Shown: positions 12,266 to 20,336 of the stretch, piece by piece
Numbering within the stretch: position 1 is the first letter of the stretch
How the letters are laid out: the number at the start of each line of letters is the position of its first letter
Source: JANNNX01 sp031398745
Lineage (GTDB): Bacteria > Actinomycetota > Acidimicrobiia > Acidimicrobiales > CADCSY01
Reading direction: 5' to 3'
Assembly (NCBI GenBank): GCA_031398745.1
Contig: JANNNX010000048.1
Coordinates: 1-64,000 of the forward strand
DNA: 64,000 nucleotides
The notes under the pieces: model-generated
What the model saw: the letters and a program-made list of their open reading frames with translations, nothing else
Databases searched by the model: none
What the model was told of the DNA's origin: nothing
Position numbers and translations under genes: made by a program

Positions 12266-12736
12266 GTGCCCCGCAAGGGTCCCGCACCCCGCCGCGAGCT
12301 GCATCCCGACCCGATCTACCAGTCGGTGCTCGTGACCCAGATCGTCAACAAGGTCCTGCAGAGGGGCAAGCGCTCGCTGGCCGAGCGGGTCGTGTACGAC
12401 GCCCTCAAGATCGTGGAAGAGAAGACGGGGACCGACCCGGTCGCCACCCTCAAGCGGTCGGTCGAGAACGTGAAGCCCCAGCTCGAGGTGCGCAGCCGCC
12501 GGGTCGGTGGCGCGACCTACCAGGTCCCGGTCGAGGTCCGGCCTCGGCGCTCGACCACCCTGGCGGTGCGGTGGATCGTCGGCTACTCGCGCCAGCGCCG
12601 GGAGCGCACGATGGCCGAGCGGCTGGCCAACGAGCTGCTCGACGCCAACAACAGCATCGGGGCGTCGGTCAAGCGCAAGGAAGACCTCCAGAAGATGGCC
12701 GAGTCCAACAAGGCCTTCGCCCACTACCGCTGGTAG
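12266..12736 (+). CDS. rpsG: Ribosomal protein S7
   Basis: S7 nucleates assembly of the 30S head and contacts the exit-site tRNA. The 156-residue product starts MPRKGPAPRRE and contains the family signature in the segment DPIYQSVLVTQIVNKVLQRG. The GTG at 12266 is chosen because an upstream ATG would lie inside rpsL. GGAGG in the end of rpsL gives the ribosome binding site. In many bacteria S7 represses its own operon; no matching site is obvious here. Confidence 0.98.
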   Translation: MPRKGPAPRRELHPDPIYQSVLVTQIVNKVLQRGKRSLAERVVYDALKIVEEKTGTDPVATLKRSVENVKPQLEVRSRRVGGATYQVPVEVRPRRSTTLAVRWIVGYSRQRRERTMAERLANELLDANNSIGASVKRKEDLQKMAESNKAFAHYRW

Positions 12737-12843
12737 CCAGCAAGGCCCCGAGCGGTCATCCTGGTCTCGACGATCCGCCTGCCGGGGCCCGGCCTTCGAG
12801 CCCCCGAAGACGATCGCCGAGCGTCACCCACCCCCTCTGAGAG

Positions 12844-12858
12844 GCGCCGGTCCGGCGC
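12844..12858 (+). promoter_or_regulatory. Inverted repeat abutting the fusA ribosome binding site
   Basis: GCGCCGG and CCGGCGC flank a single T. In RNA the realistic form is a 5-bp stem with a 5-base loop, and its last base touches the CAGGAG ribosome binding site of fusA. It could modulate fusA translation, but the evidence is position only. Confidence 0.3.
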
Positions 12859-12868
12859 AGGAGTAGTC

Positions 12869-14965
12869 ATGGCTGGCACGCGAGAGATCCCACTGGGACG
12901 AACCCGCAACATCGGGATCATGGCTCACATCGACGCGGGCAAGACCACCACGACCGAGCGGATCCTCTACTACACCGGCCGTAACTACAAGATCGGCGAG
13001 GTCCACGAGGGCGCCGCCACCATGGACTGGATGGCCCAGGAGCAGGAGCGGGGCATCACCATCACGTCGGCGGCCACGACCTGCCACTGGGACGACCACG
13101 CCATCAACATCATCGATACCCCGGGCCACGTCGACTTCACGGTGGAGGTCGAGCGTTCGCTGCGGGTCCTCGACGGCGCGGTGGCGGTGTTCGATGCCGT
13201 GTCCGGGGTCGAGCCCCAGTCCGAGACCGTCTGGCGCCAGGCCAACAAGTACCGGGTGCCCCGGTTCTGCTTCATCAACAAGATGGACCGCATCGGTGCC
13301 GACTTCTTCGCCGCCGTCCGCTCGATCGAGGACCGCCTCGATGCCAAGGTGGCGGTGGTCCAGATCCCGGTGGGGGCCGAGGGCCACTTCCGGGGGGTGG
13401 TCGACCTCCTCTCCATGAAGGCCATCCTCTGGCCCGAGGACGACGACGAGAAGGGGCAGGTTTTCGAGATCGCCGACATCCCGGCGGATCTCCAGGACGA
13501 GGCCGCCGAATGGCACCAGCGCCTCATCGACGTGCTCTCCGAGGTCGACGACACGATCCTCGAGAAGTACCTCGGCGAGCAGGAGATCACCGTCGCCGAC
13601 TTCAAGTCGGCCCTGCGTACCGGCACCATCGCCAACGACTTCGTGCCCGTGCTGTGCGGCTCGGCGTTCAAGAACAAGGGCGTCCAGCCCATGTTGGATG
13701 CGGTCGTCGACTTCCTGCCGAGCCCCCTCGACCTTCCCCCGGTCAAGGGGATGGACCTCAAGGGCATCGAGGAGCTCGAGCGCTCGGCCCGGGACGACGA
13801 GGCGTTCTGCGCCCTCGCGTTCAAGATCATGAGCGACCCCCACGTCGGCAAGCTCACCTACTTCCGGGTCTACTCGGGGACGCTGGAGTCGGGCTCCTAC
13901 GTCTACAACTCGACCAAGGACCGCAAGGAGCGGATCGGACGGCTGCTGCAGATGCACGCCAACGACCGCGAGGACAAGGACGCCGTCTACACCGGCGACA
14001 TCGTCGCCGCCATCGGCCTGAAGGGGACCACCACCGGCGACACGCTGTGCGCCGCCGATGCCCCCATCGTGCTGGAGGCCATCGAGTTCCCCGAACCCGT
14101 CATCCACGTGGCCGTCGAGCCAAAGACGAAGTCTGACCAGGACAAGTTGGGCAAGGCGCTGGCCTCCCTGTCGGAGGAGGACCCGACGTTCCGGGTGCGC
14201 ACCGACGAGGAGACCGGCCAGACCGTCATCTCGGGCCAGGGCGAGCTCCACCTCGAGGTGATCGTCGACCGCATGCTGCGCGAGTTCAAGGTCGACGCCT
14301 CGGTGGGCAAGCCCCAGGTGGCCTACCGCGAGACGATCACCCAGACCGTCACCAACGTCGTCTACCGCCACGTCAAGCAGACCGGTGGATCGGGCCAGTT
14401 CGCCCACGTGGTCATCACCCTCGAGCCGACCGGTTCGGGCGGTGGCTACGAGTTCGTGGACAAGATCACCGGGGGCAAGGTCCCCCGCGAGTTCATCCCG
14501 TCGGTCGACCAGGGCATCCAGAGCTCCCTCGACGCCGGCGTCCTGGCCGGCTACCCAGTGGTCGACGTCCGGGCGATGCTGACCGACGGCTCGGCGCACG
14601 ATGTCGACTCCTCGGAGATGGCCTTCAAGATCGCCGGTTCGATGGCGTTCAAGGAGGCGGCCCGCAAGGCGTCACCGGTTCTGCTCGAGCCGATCATGGC
14701 CGTCGAGGTGGTGACCCCGGAGGACTACATGGGCGAGGTCTTCGGCGACCTCAACGCCCGGCGAGGCAAGGTCGAGGCCAGCGAGCAGCGCGGCTCGAGC
14801 ATGGTGATCCGGGCCCAAGTCCCCCTGGCGGAGATGTTCGGTTACGCTACCGATCTCCGGTCGCGGACCCAGGGGCGGGCCACGTACACCATGCAGTTCG
14901 CCTCGTACCAGCAGGTGCCCAAGGCGGTCTCCGAGGAGATCGTCGCCCGGGTGCGGGGCGAGTAG
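12869..14965 (+). CDS. fusA: Elongation factor G
   Basis: This translational GTPase drives translocation and ribosome recycling. The 698-residue protein has the G1 loop AHIDAGKTTTTER near residues 18-30, the switch II segment DTPGHVDFT and the G4 motif NKMD. The usual EF-G domains follow to the C-terminus. The ATG at 12869 has CAGGAG 5 bases upstream. A 132-base gap separates it from rpsG, and tuf follows after 75 bases. Confidence 0.98.
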   Translation: MAGTREIPLGRTRNIGIMAHIDAGKTTTTERILYYTGRNYKIGEVHEGAATMDWMAQEQERGITITSAATTCHWDDHAINIIDTPGHVDFTVEVERSLRVLDGAVAVFDAVSGVEPQSETVWRQANKYRVPRFCFINKMDRIGADFFAAVRSIEDRLDAKVAVVQIPVGAEGHFRGVVDLLSMKAILWPEDDDEKGQVFEIADIPADLQDEAAEWHQRLIDVLSEVDDTILEKYLGEQEITVADFKSALRTGTIANDFVPVLCGSAFKNKGVQPMLDAVVDFLPSPLDLPPVKGMDLKGIEELERSARDDEAFCALAFKIMSDPHVGKLTYFRVYSGTLESGSYVYNSTKDRKERIGRLLQMHANDREDKDAVYTGDIVAAIGLKGTTTGDTLCAADAPIVLEAIEFPEPVIHVAVEPKTKSDQDKLGKALASLSEEDPTFRVRTDEETGQTVISGQGELHLEVIVDRMLREFKVDASVGKPQVAYRETITQTVTNVVYRHVKQTGGSGQFAHVVITLEPTGSGGGYEFVDKITGGKVPREFIPSVDQGIQSSLDAGVLAGYPVVDVRAMLTDGSAHDVDSSEMAFKIAGSMAFKEAARKASPVLLEPIMAVEVVTPEDYMGEVFGDLNARRGKVEASEQRGSSMVIRAQVPLAEMFGYATDLRSRTQGRATYTMQFASYQQVPKAVSEEIVARVRGE

Positions 14966-15040
14966 CTCACCGCTTCCACCGCTTCCGCCCCACCGTTCAG
15001 CAGCCACGCAACCACAGTCACGAAAGGACCCGCAGCCGTC

Positions 15041-16228
15041 ATGGCCAAGGAGAAGTTCGAGCGGAACAAGCCGCACGTCAACGTCGGCACCATGGGTCAC
15101 ATCGACCACGGGAAGACCACGCTCACGGCGGCCATCACGAAGGTCCTCGCCGACCGGAACCCCAAGGTCAACGCCATCGCCTTCGACCAGATCGACAAGG
15201 CGCCGGAGGAGAAGGCCCGCGGCATCACCATCTCGATCGCCCACGTCGAGTACGAGACCGACGCCCGCCACTATGCCCACGTCGACATGCCCGGCCACGC
15301 TGACTACATCAAGAACATGATCACCGGCGCGGCCCAGGTCGACGGCGCCATCCTGGTCGTGTCGGCCGCTGACGGCCCGATGCCCCAGACCCGTGAGCAC
15401 GTCCTGCTGGCCCGCCAGGTCGGCGTGCCCTACATCGTGGTGGCGCTCAACAAGGCCGACATGGTCGACGACGAGGAGCTCCTCGAGCTGGTCGAGCTCG
15501 AGGTCCGCGAGCTGCTGAACGAGTACGAGTTCCCGGGCGACGACACCCCCGTGGTGCGGGTCTCGGCGCTCAAGGCGCTCGAGGGCGACGCCGAGTGGGG
15601 CGAGAAGATCGTGGAGCTCATGACCGCGGTCGACGAGTACATCCCCGAGCCCGAGCGCGAGCTGGACAAGCCGTTCCTCATGCCCATCGAGGACGTCTTC
15701 ACCATCACCGGCCGCGGCACCGTGGTCACCGGCAAGGTCGAGCAGGGCATCGTCCACACCAGCGACGAGGTCGAGATCGTCGGCATCCGGGCCACCCAGA
15801 AGACCACCTGCACTGGCGTGGAGATGTTCCGCAAGCTGCTGGACGAGGGTCGAGCCGGCGACAACATCGGCGTCCTGCTCCGGGGCACCAAGAAGGACGA
15901 CGTCGAGCGCGGCCAAGTGCTGTGCAAGCCCGGCTCCATCACCCCTCACACCGAGTTCGAGGGCCAGGTGTACGTCCTGACCAAGGAGGAGGGCGGCCGT
16001 CACAAGCCGTTCTTCGACAACTACCGACCGCAGTTCTACTTCCGCACCACCGACGTGACCGGCCACATCACCCTGCCCGAGGGCACCGAGATGGTCATGC
16101 CCGGCGACAACCTCACCATCAAGGTGGAGCTGATCCAGCCCATCGCCATGGAGGAGGGCCTCCGCTTCGCCATCCGCGAGGGTGGGCGCACGGTCGGCGC
16201 CGGCCGCGTCACCAAGGTCCTGAAGTAG
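15041..16228 (+). CDS. tuf: Elongation factor Tu
   Basis: This 395-residue GTPase delivers aminoacyl-tRNA to the ribosome. It has the P-loop GHIDHGKTTL, switch II DMPGHADY, NKAD, and the domain 2/3 segments FTITGRGTVVTGKVEQG and MVMPGDNL. The ATG at 15041 has AAAGGA 12 bases upstream. It lies between fusA and rpsJ, as in most actinobacteria. Only one copy lies in this window. Confidence 0.98.
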   Translation: MAKEKFERNKPHVNVGTMGHIDHGKTTLTAAITKVLADRNPKVNAIAFDQIDKAPEEKARGITISIAHVEYETDARHYAHVDMPGHADYIKNMITGAAQVDGAILVVSAADGPMPQTREHVLLARQVGVPYIVVALNKADMVDDEELLELVELEVRELLNEYEFPGDDTPVVRVSALKALEGDAEWGEKIVELMTAVDEYIPEPERELDKPFLMPIEDVFTITGRGTVVTGKVEQGIVHTSDEVEIVGIRATQKTTCTGVEMFRKLLDEGRAGDNIGVLLRGTKKDDVERGQVLCKPGSITPHTEFEGQVYVLTKEEGGRHKPFFDNYRPQFYFRTTDVTGHITLPEGTEMVMPGDNLTIKVELIQPIAMEEGLRFAIREGGRTVGAGRVTKVLK

Positions 16229-16238
16229 GGCCTGGACC

Positions 16239-16553
16239 GTGGCCCAGAAGATCCGCATCCGACTAAAGGCCTACGACCACGAGCTGGTCGACCAGTCGAC
16301 GAAGAAGATCGTCGAGACGGTCGTCCGGACCCAGGCCTCGGTGCGGGGGCCGGTCCCGCTGCCGACCGAGAAGCACCGCTACACGGTGATCCGGTCGCCG
16401 CACAAGGACAAGGACTCCCGCGAGCACTTCGAGATGCGCATCCACAAGCGTCTGCTCGACATCCTCGACCCGACGCCCAAGACCGTCGACTCGCTCCAGC
16501 GACTCGACCTTCCGGCCGGCGTCGACATCGAGATAAAGATCCAGCAGGCCTGA
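16239..16553 (+). CDS. rpsJ: Ribosomal protein S10
   Basis: S10 is a 30S head protein that also acts with NusB in antitermination. The 104-residue sequence is typical, with KIRIRLKAYDHELVDQS, PLPTEKHRYTVIRSPHKDKDSREHFE and the C-terminal VDIEIK. It starts at a GTG 10 bases after tuf. Usually rplC follows directly; here a methyltransferase gene and a 170-base gap intervene. Confidence 0.98.
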   Translation: MAQKIRIRLKAYDHELVDQSTKKIVETVVRTQASVRGPVPLPTEKHRYTVIRSPHKDKDSREHFEMRIHKRLLDILDPTPKTVDSLQRLDLPAGVDIEIKIQQA

Positions 16554-16561
16554 TACGGGAT

Positions 16562-17416
16562 GTGACGGCGGAGCCCCTCGTGCGACACGAGCTGGTGCCC
16601 CGCTGGTCAGCCCCCGCGATCTACCTCTCGATTCTCCGGAACTTGCTGCGCCCCGGCGACGCCGGGTGGCTGCTGGGCCATCGCCTGGTGGAGCAGGTGG
16701 GTGGCGGGCGGTGGCGGGGCGGATCCCGCCGCCTGCGCCTGCGCCACCCGCGGGCCCGGAGGTCGATCGAGGTGCTGGTCGATCGCCAGGTCGGTGGACT
16801 GGGCTCGTACTACGAGATCTTCGACGAGGAGGTCTACTGCCGGCGTGCCGACTTCGTGCCCCAGCGGGGATGGCTGGTGGTCGACATCGGCGCCAACATC
16901 GGCATCTTCTCCATGTTCTGCGGCCACCTGGTGGGGGAGGCGGGGCGCATCGTGGCGGTCGAGCCGGTGCCCGAGACCCATCGCGTGTTGTTGGCCAACC
17001 TCGACGGCCTCCCGGCCGAGGTCCACTGCGTCGAAGTGGCCTGCGGCGCTGAGCGGGGGCGAGCCCAGGTCGTGTTCCACCCGGGCCGCTCGACCACCGC
17101 GTCGATCGCGACCGGTGATGCGGACGGTGCCGCCGAGCGCCGTGACGTCGAGGTGCGAACGCTCGACCAGGTGACGGACGATGCCGTCGGGGGCGCCGAC
17201 ATCGACCTGCTGAAGATCGACGTGGAGGGGACGGAGGTCGGGGTGCTCGAGGGCGGGGTCGGGGTCTTGGCCCGAGTCAGCCGGGTGGTGGTCGAGGCCG
17301 ATGCCGCCACCAGCGCGGCGGTGAGCGAGGTGTTGCTCCGGGCCGGCCTGCACCCGGTCCACCGGGTGTCGGACGTGTGGACCGCCGGTAACGACGTGCT
17401 CTACTTCCGTCGCTGA
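16562..17416 (+). CDS. FkbM-family SAM-dependent methyltransferase inside the S10 operon
   Basis: The 284-residue protein has a Rossmann methyltransferase core. Motif I is VVDIGANIGIF (106-116), motif II has the acidic VAVEP (about 132-136), and the FkbM signature LLKIDVEGTE is near 218-227. FkbM relatives O-methylate small molecules or sugars, and some act on polysaccharides. The substrate here is unknown. The first 80 residues are Arg-rich and unlike the core. The GTG is 8 bases after rpsJ, so it is probably co-transcribed with tuf-rpsJ. A separate promoter before rplC restarts the ribosomal genes. A ribosomal or translation-factor substrate is conceivable but unsupported. Confidence 0.88.
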   Translation: MTAEPLVRHELVPRWSAPAIYLSILRNLLRPGDAGWLLGHRLVEQVGGGRWRGGSRRLRLRHPRARRSIEVLVDRQVGGLGSYYEIFDEEVYCRRADFVPQRGWLVVDIGANIGIFSMFCGHLVGEAGRIVAVEPVPETHRVLLANLDGLPAEVHCVEVACGAERGRAQVVFHPGRSTTASIATGDADGAAERRDVEVRTLDQVTDDAVGGADIDLLKIDVEGTEVGVLEGGVGVLARVSRVVVEADAATSAAVSEVLLRAGLHPVHRVSDVWTAGNDVLYFRR

Positions 17417-17422
17417 GCGGGA

Positions 17423-17452
17423 TTGGCGTCGGCGGCTGGAGATGACTAGCCT
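17423..17452 (+). promoter_or_regulatory. Candidate promoter for the rplC-map operon
   Basis: TTGGCG (17423-17428), 18 bases, then TAGCCT (17447-17452). It matches the rpsL and rplM promoters in the -35 and spacer. It lies in the gap left by the methyltransferase gene, so the S10 cluster is served by its own promoter from rplC onward. The leader to rplC is about 130 bases. Confidence 0.55.
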
Positions 17453-17534
17453 CGTTCGGCCGCTCGGGCGATCCGCCTGAGCCAGCAGACGTCCGTGATC
17501 GTCCCTCGGGATACCTCACGGCGAACCCAGACAT

Positions 17535-17565
17535 GCGCTCCGCCGGGTCTGCCCGCGCGGAGCGC
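17535..17565 (+). promoter_or_regulatory. Leader hairpin before rplC
   Basis: GCGCTCCGC (17535-17543) pairs with GCGGAGCGC (17557-17565). Inside it CGGG (17544-17547) pairs with CCCG (17552-17555), leaving the loop TCTG and one bulged C. The GTCTG at the loop is shared with the rpsL and rplM leader hairpins. It lies 22 bases before the start codon and could control operon translation or transcription. Confidence 0.5.
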
Positions 17566-17586
17566 TCGCGTGAACGAGGACGTGCA

Positions 17587-18228
17587 GTGACCAGCAAGGC
17601 GATCGTCGGTGAGAAGGTGGGCATGACCCAGGTCTGGGACGACCAGAACCGCGTCGTGCCCGTCACCGTCGTGAAGGTCTCTCCAGTGCGAGTGGTGCAG
17701 ATCAAGCGACCCGAGACCGACGGCTACAGCGCGCTACAGGTCACCTGGGGGACCCGCCGCCGCTCGACGCTCAACAAGCCTCAGGAGGGCCACTTCGCCA
17801 AGGCGTCGGTCGAACCTGGTACCCGGCTGGTGGAACTCCGCCTCGACGACGCCAGTGAGTACGAGGTCGGCCAGGAGCTGGGCGTCGACCTGCTCGAGGC
17901 CGGCGAGCGCATCGACGTCACCGCGGTGAGCAAGGGCAAGGGCACCGCCGGCACCATGAAGCGCCATGGCTTCGGAGGGATGCCGGCCTCGCACGGTGCA
18001 CACCGGGTCCACCGGGCTCCGGGCTCCATCGGTGCCTGTGCCACACCCTCTCGGGTGTTCAAGGGGACCCGCATGGCGGGGCGCACGGGCGCCACCAAGG
18101 TCACCACCTTGAACCTCGAAGTGGTGGCGGCCGACGCCGAGCGCCAGGTGCTGCTCGTGCGGGGCGCGGTGCCGGGACCCAAGGGCGGGATGGTCGTCAT
18201 CCGCGATGCGATCAAGGGCGGCCGGTGA
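17587..18228 (+). CDS. rplC: Ribosomal protein L3
   Basis: L3 is an early-assembly 50S protein reaching towards the peptidyl transferase centre. The 213-residue product starts VTSKAIVGEKVGMTQVW and has the conserved central loop KRHGFGGMPASHGAHRVHR. That loop includes the Gln/His-rich site region that is methylated in some bacteria. The GTG at 17587 is chosen over an ATG at 17533 because GAGGA lies 6 bases upstream and the family N-terminus fits exactly. Confidence 0.97.
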   Translation: MTSKAIVGEKVGMTQVWDDQNRVVPVTVVKVSPVRVVQIKRPETDGYSALQVTWGTRRRSTLNKPQEGHFAKASVEPGTRLVELRLDDASEYEVGQELGVDLLEAGERIDVTAVSKGKGTAGTMKRHGFGGMPASHGAHRVHRAPGSIGACATPSRVFKGTRMAGRTGATKVTTLNLEVVAADAERQVLLVRGAVPGPKGGMVVIRDAIKGGR

Positions 18229-18911
18229 TGAGCGTGGCCGAGAGCCCGGAGACCGTGGCCGAGCAGGCCAGCCTCACGGTGCCGGTGGTCGACGGCACCG
18301 GGGCCGAGGTCGGCCAGGTCGACCTCGACGCCCGCACCTTCGCCATCCAGCCCAACGTCTCGGTGATGCACCAGGTGGTCACCGCCCAGCTGGCCGCCGC
18401 TCGGGCGGGGACCCAGTCCACCAAGACCCGCTCCGAGGTTCGGGGCGGCGGGGCCAAGCCCTGGCGCCAGAAGGGGACCGGCCGCGCCCGCCAGGGTTCG
18501 TCCCGATCGCCCCAGTGGCGCGGTGGGGGCGTCGCCCTTGGCCCGAAGCCCCGCAGCTACAAGCAGCGGACCCCGAAGAAGATGGTCAACTTGGCCTTGC
18601 GCTCGGCGCTGTCGGATCGGGCGGCCGAGGGTCGGGTCGTGGTGGTCGATCGCTGGGCGTTCGAAGGACCCAGGACCAAGGACGCGGTGGCCGTGCTCGA
18701 GGCCCTGGGTATCGACGGGGCGGCCTTGATCGTGCTGGCCGACGAGGACATCGACGCCGCCAAGAGCTTCCGCAACCTGCAGTCCGTGCACCTGATCCCG
18801 GTCGGCGAGCTCAACGCCTACGACGTTCTGTGCAGCGACTGGGTCGTGTTCACGCGGGCCACGCTGCCCGGTGGCCCTCCTCGCACCGACGCCGACACCG
18901 AGGAGGCCTGA
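18225..18911 (+). CDS. rplD: Ribosomal protein L4
   Basis: L4 lines the exit tunnel and in many bacteria represses the S10 operon. The 228-residue product has the extended tunnel loop rich in basic residues (RGGGAKPWRQKGTGRARQGS) and the C-terminal globular domain. The start could be the GTG at 18225, with a GTGA overlap with rplC, or the adjacent ATG at 18228. Both fit the AAGGGCGG upstream. Confidence 0.97.
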   Translation: MMSVAESPETVAEQASLTVPVVDGTGAEVGQVDLDARTFAIQPNVSVMHQVVTAQLAAARAGTQSTKTRSEVRGGGAKPWRQKGTGRARQGSSRSPQWRGGGVALGPKPRSYKQRTPKKMVNLALRSALSDRAAEGRVVVVDRWAFEGPRTKDAVAVLEALGIDGAALIVLADEDIDAAKSFRNLQSVHLIPVGELNAYDVLCSDWVVFTRATLPGGPPRTDADTEEA

Positions 18912-19198
18912 TGGACCCCCGTGATGTGATCCAGGCCCCGGTGGTGAGCGAGAAGTCCTACGCCCTGATCGACACCGGCGCCTACACCTTCAAGGTGCAC
19001 GGCGACGCCAACAAGATCCAGATCCGTCAGGCGGTCGAGGCGATCTTCGACGTGAAGGTCACGAAGGTCACCACTGCCAACCGCAAGGGCAAGCGCCTCC
19101 GGAACCGTCGGACGGGTCAGATGGGCAAGCGGCCCGACTCCAAGCGGGCCATCGTCACCCTCGCCGAGGGTGACTCGATCGATCTGTTCGAGGGGTAG
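18911..19198 (+). CDS. rplW: Ribosomal protein L23
   Basis: L23 sits at the tunnel exit and is a docking point for trigger factor and SRP. The 95-residue sequence has the family pattern VIQAPVVSEKSYAL and the basic loop NRKGKRLRNRRTGQMGKRPD, ending in the beta strand that closes the fold. The ATG overlaps the rplD stop by one base, with GGAGG upstream. Confidence 0.97.
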   Translation: MDPRDVIQAPVVSEKSYALIDTGAYTFKVHGDANKIQIRQAVEAIFDVKVTKVTTANRKGKRLRNRRTGQMGKRPDSKRAIVTLAEGDSIDLFEG

Positions 19199-19202
19199 GA
19201 CG

Positions 19203-20039
19203 ATGGCCCTGCGTCAACGCAAGCCGACCAGCGCCGGTCGCCGCTTCCAGACCGTTTCCGACTTCCGCGAGATCACCAAGGACCGCCCCGAGCGGTCGTT
19301 GGTCGAGCCCCTGACCAGCAGCGGCGGGCGTAACTCGGCCGGCCGCAAGACCGCCCGCCACCGGGGCGGCGGTCACAAGCGCCAGTACCGGGTGGTCGAC
19401 TTCCGTCGCGAGAAGGACGGCGTCCCGGCCACGGTGGCGGCGGTCGAGTACGACCCCAACCGCAACTGCCGGATCCTCCTGCTCCACTACCACGACGGCG
19501 AGAAGCGCTACGTCATCGCTCCTCAGGGCGTGAAGGTGGGCGACAAGCTCCAGAGCGGCCAGGGCGCCGAGATCCGTCCCGGCAACGCCCTGCCCCTGCG
19601 CTACATCCCGGTCGGCACGACCGTCCACAACGTGGAGTTGCGACCCGGCGGCGGGGCCAAGATGGCCCGCAGCGCGGGCTCGAGCGTGCAGCTGGTAGCC
19701 AAGGAGGGCGACTACGCCACCCTGCGGCTGCCGTCCAGCGAGATGCGCCGGGTCCTGATCGACTGCCGCGCCACCGTGGGCGAGGTCGGCAACGCCGAGG
19801 CCGAGCTGGTCAAGGTGGGCAAGGCCGGCCGGAACCGCTGGAAGGGCGTTCGTCCCCAGACCCGCGGCGTCGCCATGAACCCCGTCGACCACCCGCTGGG
19901 TGGGGGCGAGGGCAAGACCTCCGGTGGTCGCCACCCGGTCTCGCCCTGGGGCAAGCCCGAGGGTCGGACCCGGTCCAAGAAGAAGGACTCCGACCGACTC
20001 ATCATCCGCCGCCGCCGCACGCGCGGTGCCCGCCGGTAG
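19203..20039 (+). CDS. rplB: Ribosomal protein L2
   Basis: L2 is a core 50S protein required for peptidyl transferase activity and subunit joining. The 278-residue protein has the RNA-binding OB domain and the C-terminal segment VRPQTRGVAMNPVDHPLGGGEG, with the conserved catalytic-centre histidine. The ATG at 19203 gives the usual N-terminus (MALRQRKPTSAGRR). An in-frame upstream start at 19170 lies inside rplW and is not used. Confidence 0.98.
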   Translation: MALRQRKPTSAGRRFQTVSDFREITKDRPERSLVEPLTSSGGRNSAGRKTARHRGGGHKRQYRVVDFRREKDGVPATVAAVEYDPNRNCRILLLHYHDGEKRYVIAPQGVKVGDKLQSGQGAEIRPGNALPLRYIPVGTTVHNVELRPGGGAKMARSAGSSVQLVAKEGDYATLRLPSSEMRRVLIDCRATVGEVGNAEAELVKVGKAGRNRWKGVRPQTRGVAMNPVDHPLGGGEGKTSGGRHPVSPWGKPEGRTRSKKKDSDRLIIRRRRTRGARR

Positions 20040-20057
20040 GCGAAGAGAGGACTGGCA

Positions 20058-20336
20058 ATGCCCCGCAGCCTGAAGAAGGGCCCCTTCGTCGATGACCACC
20101 TGCTCAAGAAGGTCGACGCCCTGAACGAGACGAACGAGAAGCGGGTCATCAAGACCTGGTCCCGCCGCTCGACGATCATCCCGGAGATGGTCGGCCACAC
20201 CATCGCCGTCCACGACGGGCGCAAGCACGTGCCCGTCTACATCACCGAGTCGATGGTCGGGCACAAGCTCGGCGAGTTCGCTCCCACCCGGACCTTCCGC
20301 TTCCACGCCGGCCAGGAGAAGGGCGCCCGCCGGTGA
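20058..20336 (+). CDS. rpsS: Ribosomal protein S19
   Basis: S19 forms a complex with S13 in the 30S head near the A-site tRNA. The 92-residue sequence is canonical: MPRSLKKGPFVDDHL, TWSRRSTIIPEMVGHTIAVH and HKLGEFAPTRTF. The ATG at 20058 follows AGAGAGGA with good spacing. The stop overlaps the rplV GTG by 4 bases. Confidence 0.98.
   Translation: MPRSLKKGPFVDDHLLKKVDALNETNEKRVIKTWSRRSTIIPEMVGHTIAVHDGRKHVPVYITESMVGHKLGEFAPTRTFRFHAGQEKGARR

Noticed and set aside
17533..17586. Upstream ATG start for rplC
   Set aside because: It would add 18 Arg/Ser/Ala residues encoded by the leader hairpin; the GTG at 17587 has a ribosome binding site and the family N-terminus.
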